Below, one piece after another: positions 5,627-5,794 of a stretch of DNA of 5,794 nucleotides. Every line of letters begins with the position of its first letter. Positions within the stretch are counted from its first letter, which is position 1. The stretch comes from an uncultured bacterium. Lineage in GTDB: Bacteria > Actinomycetota > Actinomycetes > S36-B12. The stretch is taken from positions 1 to 5,794 of the forward strand of contig CAJAKT010000518.1 in NCBI GenBank assembly GCA_903940375.1. The letters run 5' to 3'. A model generated the notes under the pieces. It was not told the DNA's origin, searched no databases, and worked only from the letters and a program-made list of their open reading frames with translations. Position numbers and translations under genes: made by a program.

Positions 5627-5740
5627 ATGAAGGTGCAGCCGAGCGTCAAGAAGATCTGCGACAAGTGCAAGGTCATTCGTCGTCACGGCGTTGTCATGGT
5701 GATCTGCGAGAACGTTCGCCACAAGCAGCGTCAGGGCTGA
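5627..5740 (+). CDS. rpmJ: 50S ribosomal protein L36, zinc-binding form
   Basis: Smallest large-subunit protein, 37 residues, late in 50S assembly. The sequence MKVQPSVKKICDKCKVIRRHG continues to VICENVRHKQRQG and carries the complete zinc ribbon: Cys11, Cys14, Cys27 and His32. It is therefore the zinc-containing paralogue rather than the cysteine-free version some actinobacteria make under zinc starvation. A GAAAGAG ribosome-binding site at 5615-5621 precedes the ATG by 5 nt. It is probably co-transcribed with infA, as in the usual infA-rpmJ-rpsM order. An open frame starting at 5180 that runs through the same codons is not real upstream of 5627. Confidence 0.96.
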   Translation: MKVQPSVKKICDKCKVIRRHGVVMVICENVRHKQRQG

Positions 5741-5759
5741 CCCCAGCTCCTGACGCGGC

Positions 5760-5780
5760 CTTCGGGGAGACAACCCGGAG
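5760..5780 (+). other. Stem-loop in the gap after rpmJ (likely rpsM leader)
   Basis: CTTCGGG (5760-5766) pairs with CCCGGAG (5774-5780), seven pairs including one wobble, over a 7-nt loop. No T-run follows, so it is a poor terminator. The gap continues past the window edge and, by conserved order, should lead to rpsM. Function unknown; chance is possible. Confidence 0.25.
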
Positions 5781-5794
5781 TCCGAAGCAACAAG

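Noticed and set aside
5180..5740. 186-codon frame ending at the rpmJ stop
   Set aside because: Only its last 37 codons (rpmJ) are protein-like; the upstream part overlaps infA in another frame and is Arg-rich.
1..5794. CRISPR, insertion sequence, phage, tRNA, rRNA or toxin-antitoxin content
   Set aside because: Looked for and not seen: no regularly spaced repeats, transposase motifs, terminal inverted repeats, cloverleaf-like segments or small toxin gene pairs.

Overview
The window is a segment of the conserved ribosomal-protein (spc) cluster of a high-GC bacterium, almost certainly an actinomycete (Actinomycetota). The evidence is the gene order rpsE-rpmD-rplO-secY-adk-map followed by infA-rpmJ, strongly G/C-biased third codon positions, GTG starts, stop/start overlaps (TGATG, TAATG), a short-LID adenylate kinase, and actinobacterial-type S5, L36 and IF-1 sequences. 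I cannot place it below phylum. All genes are on the + strand.

Layout: positions 1-512 hold the 3' part of rpsE (S5), whose start lies upstream of the window. rpmD (L30, 512-694) and rplO (L15, 697-1137) follow with almost no spacing. After a 52-nt gap comes secY (1190-2488), the channel subunit of the Sec translocon. adk (2488-3057) overlaps the secY stop by one base, and map (methionine aminopeptidase, 3061-3858) starts 3 nt after adk. This block supplies ribosome parts, protein export, nucleotide balance and N-terminal maturation of new proteins, most likely from one polycistronic mRNA.

The block is then interrupted. A 101-nt gap (3859-3959) with a hairpin and a weak promoter-like pair precedes a gene for a secreted or membrane-anchored endonuclease/exonuclease/phosphatase (EEP, DNase I-like) protein (3960-5144), which is not a standard member of this locus. 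A 213-nt gap (5145-5357) follows. It holds a terminator-like hairpin whose T-run overlaps the -35 of a likely housekeeping promoter, then a roughly 110-nt leader with a strong hairpin, then infA (IF-1, 5358-5579) and rpmJ (L36, 5627-5740). The last 54 nt are non-coding and probably lead to rpsM, which is outside the window.

Most of the window is ordinary housekeeping sequence. The points deserving a second look are the EEP gene and its own apparent transcription signals between map and infA, and the terminator/promoter overlap and alternative-pairing leader in front of infA. I found no sign of a defence system, mobile element, CRISPR array, tRNA or rRNA.
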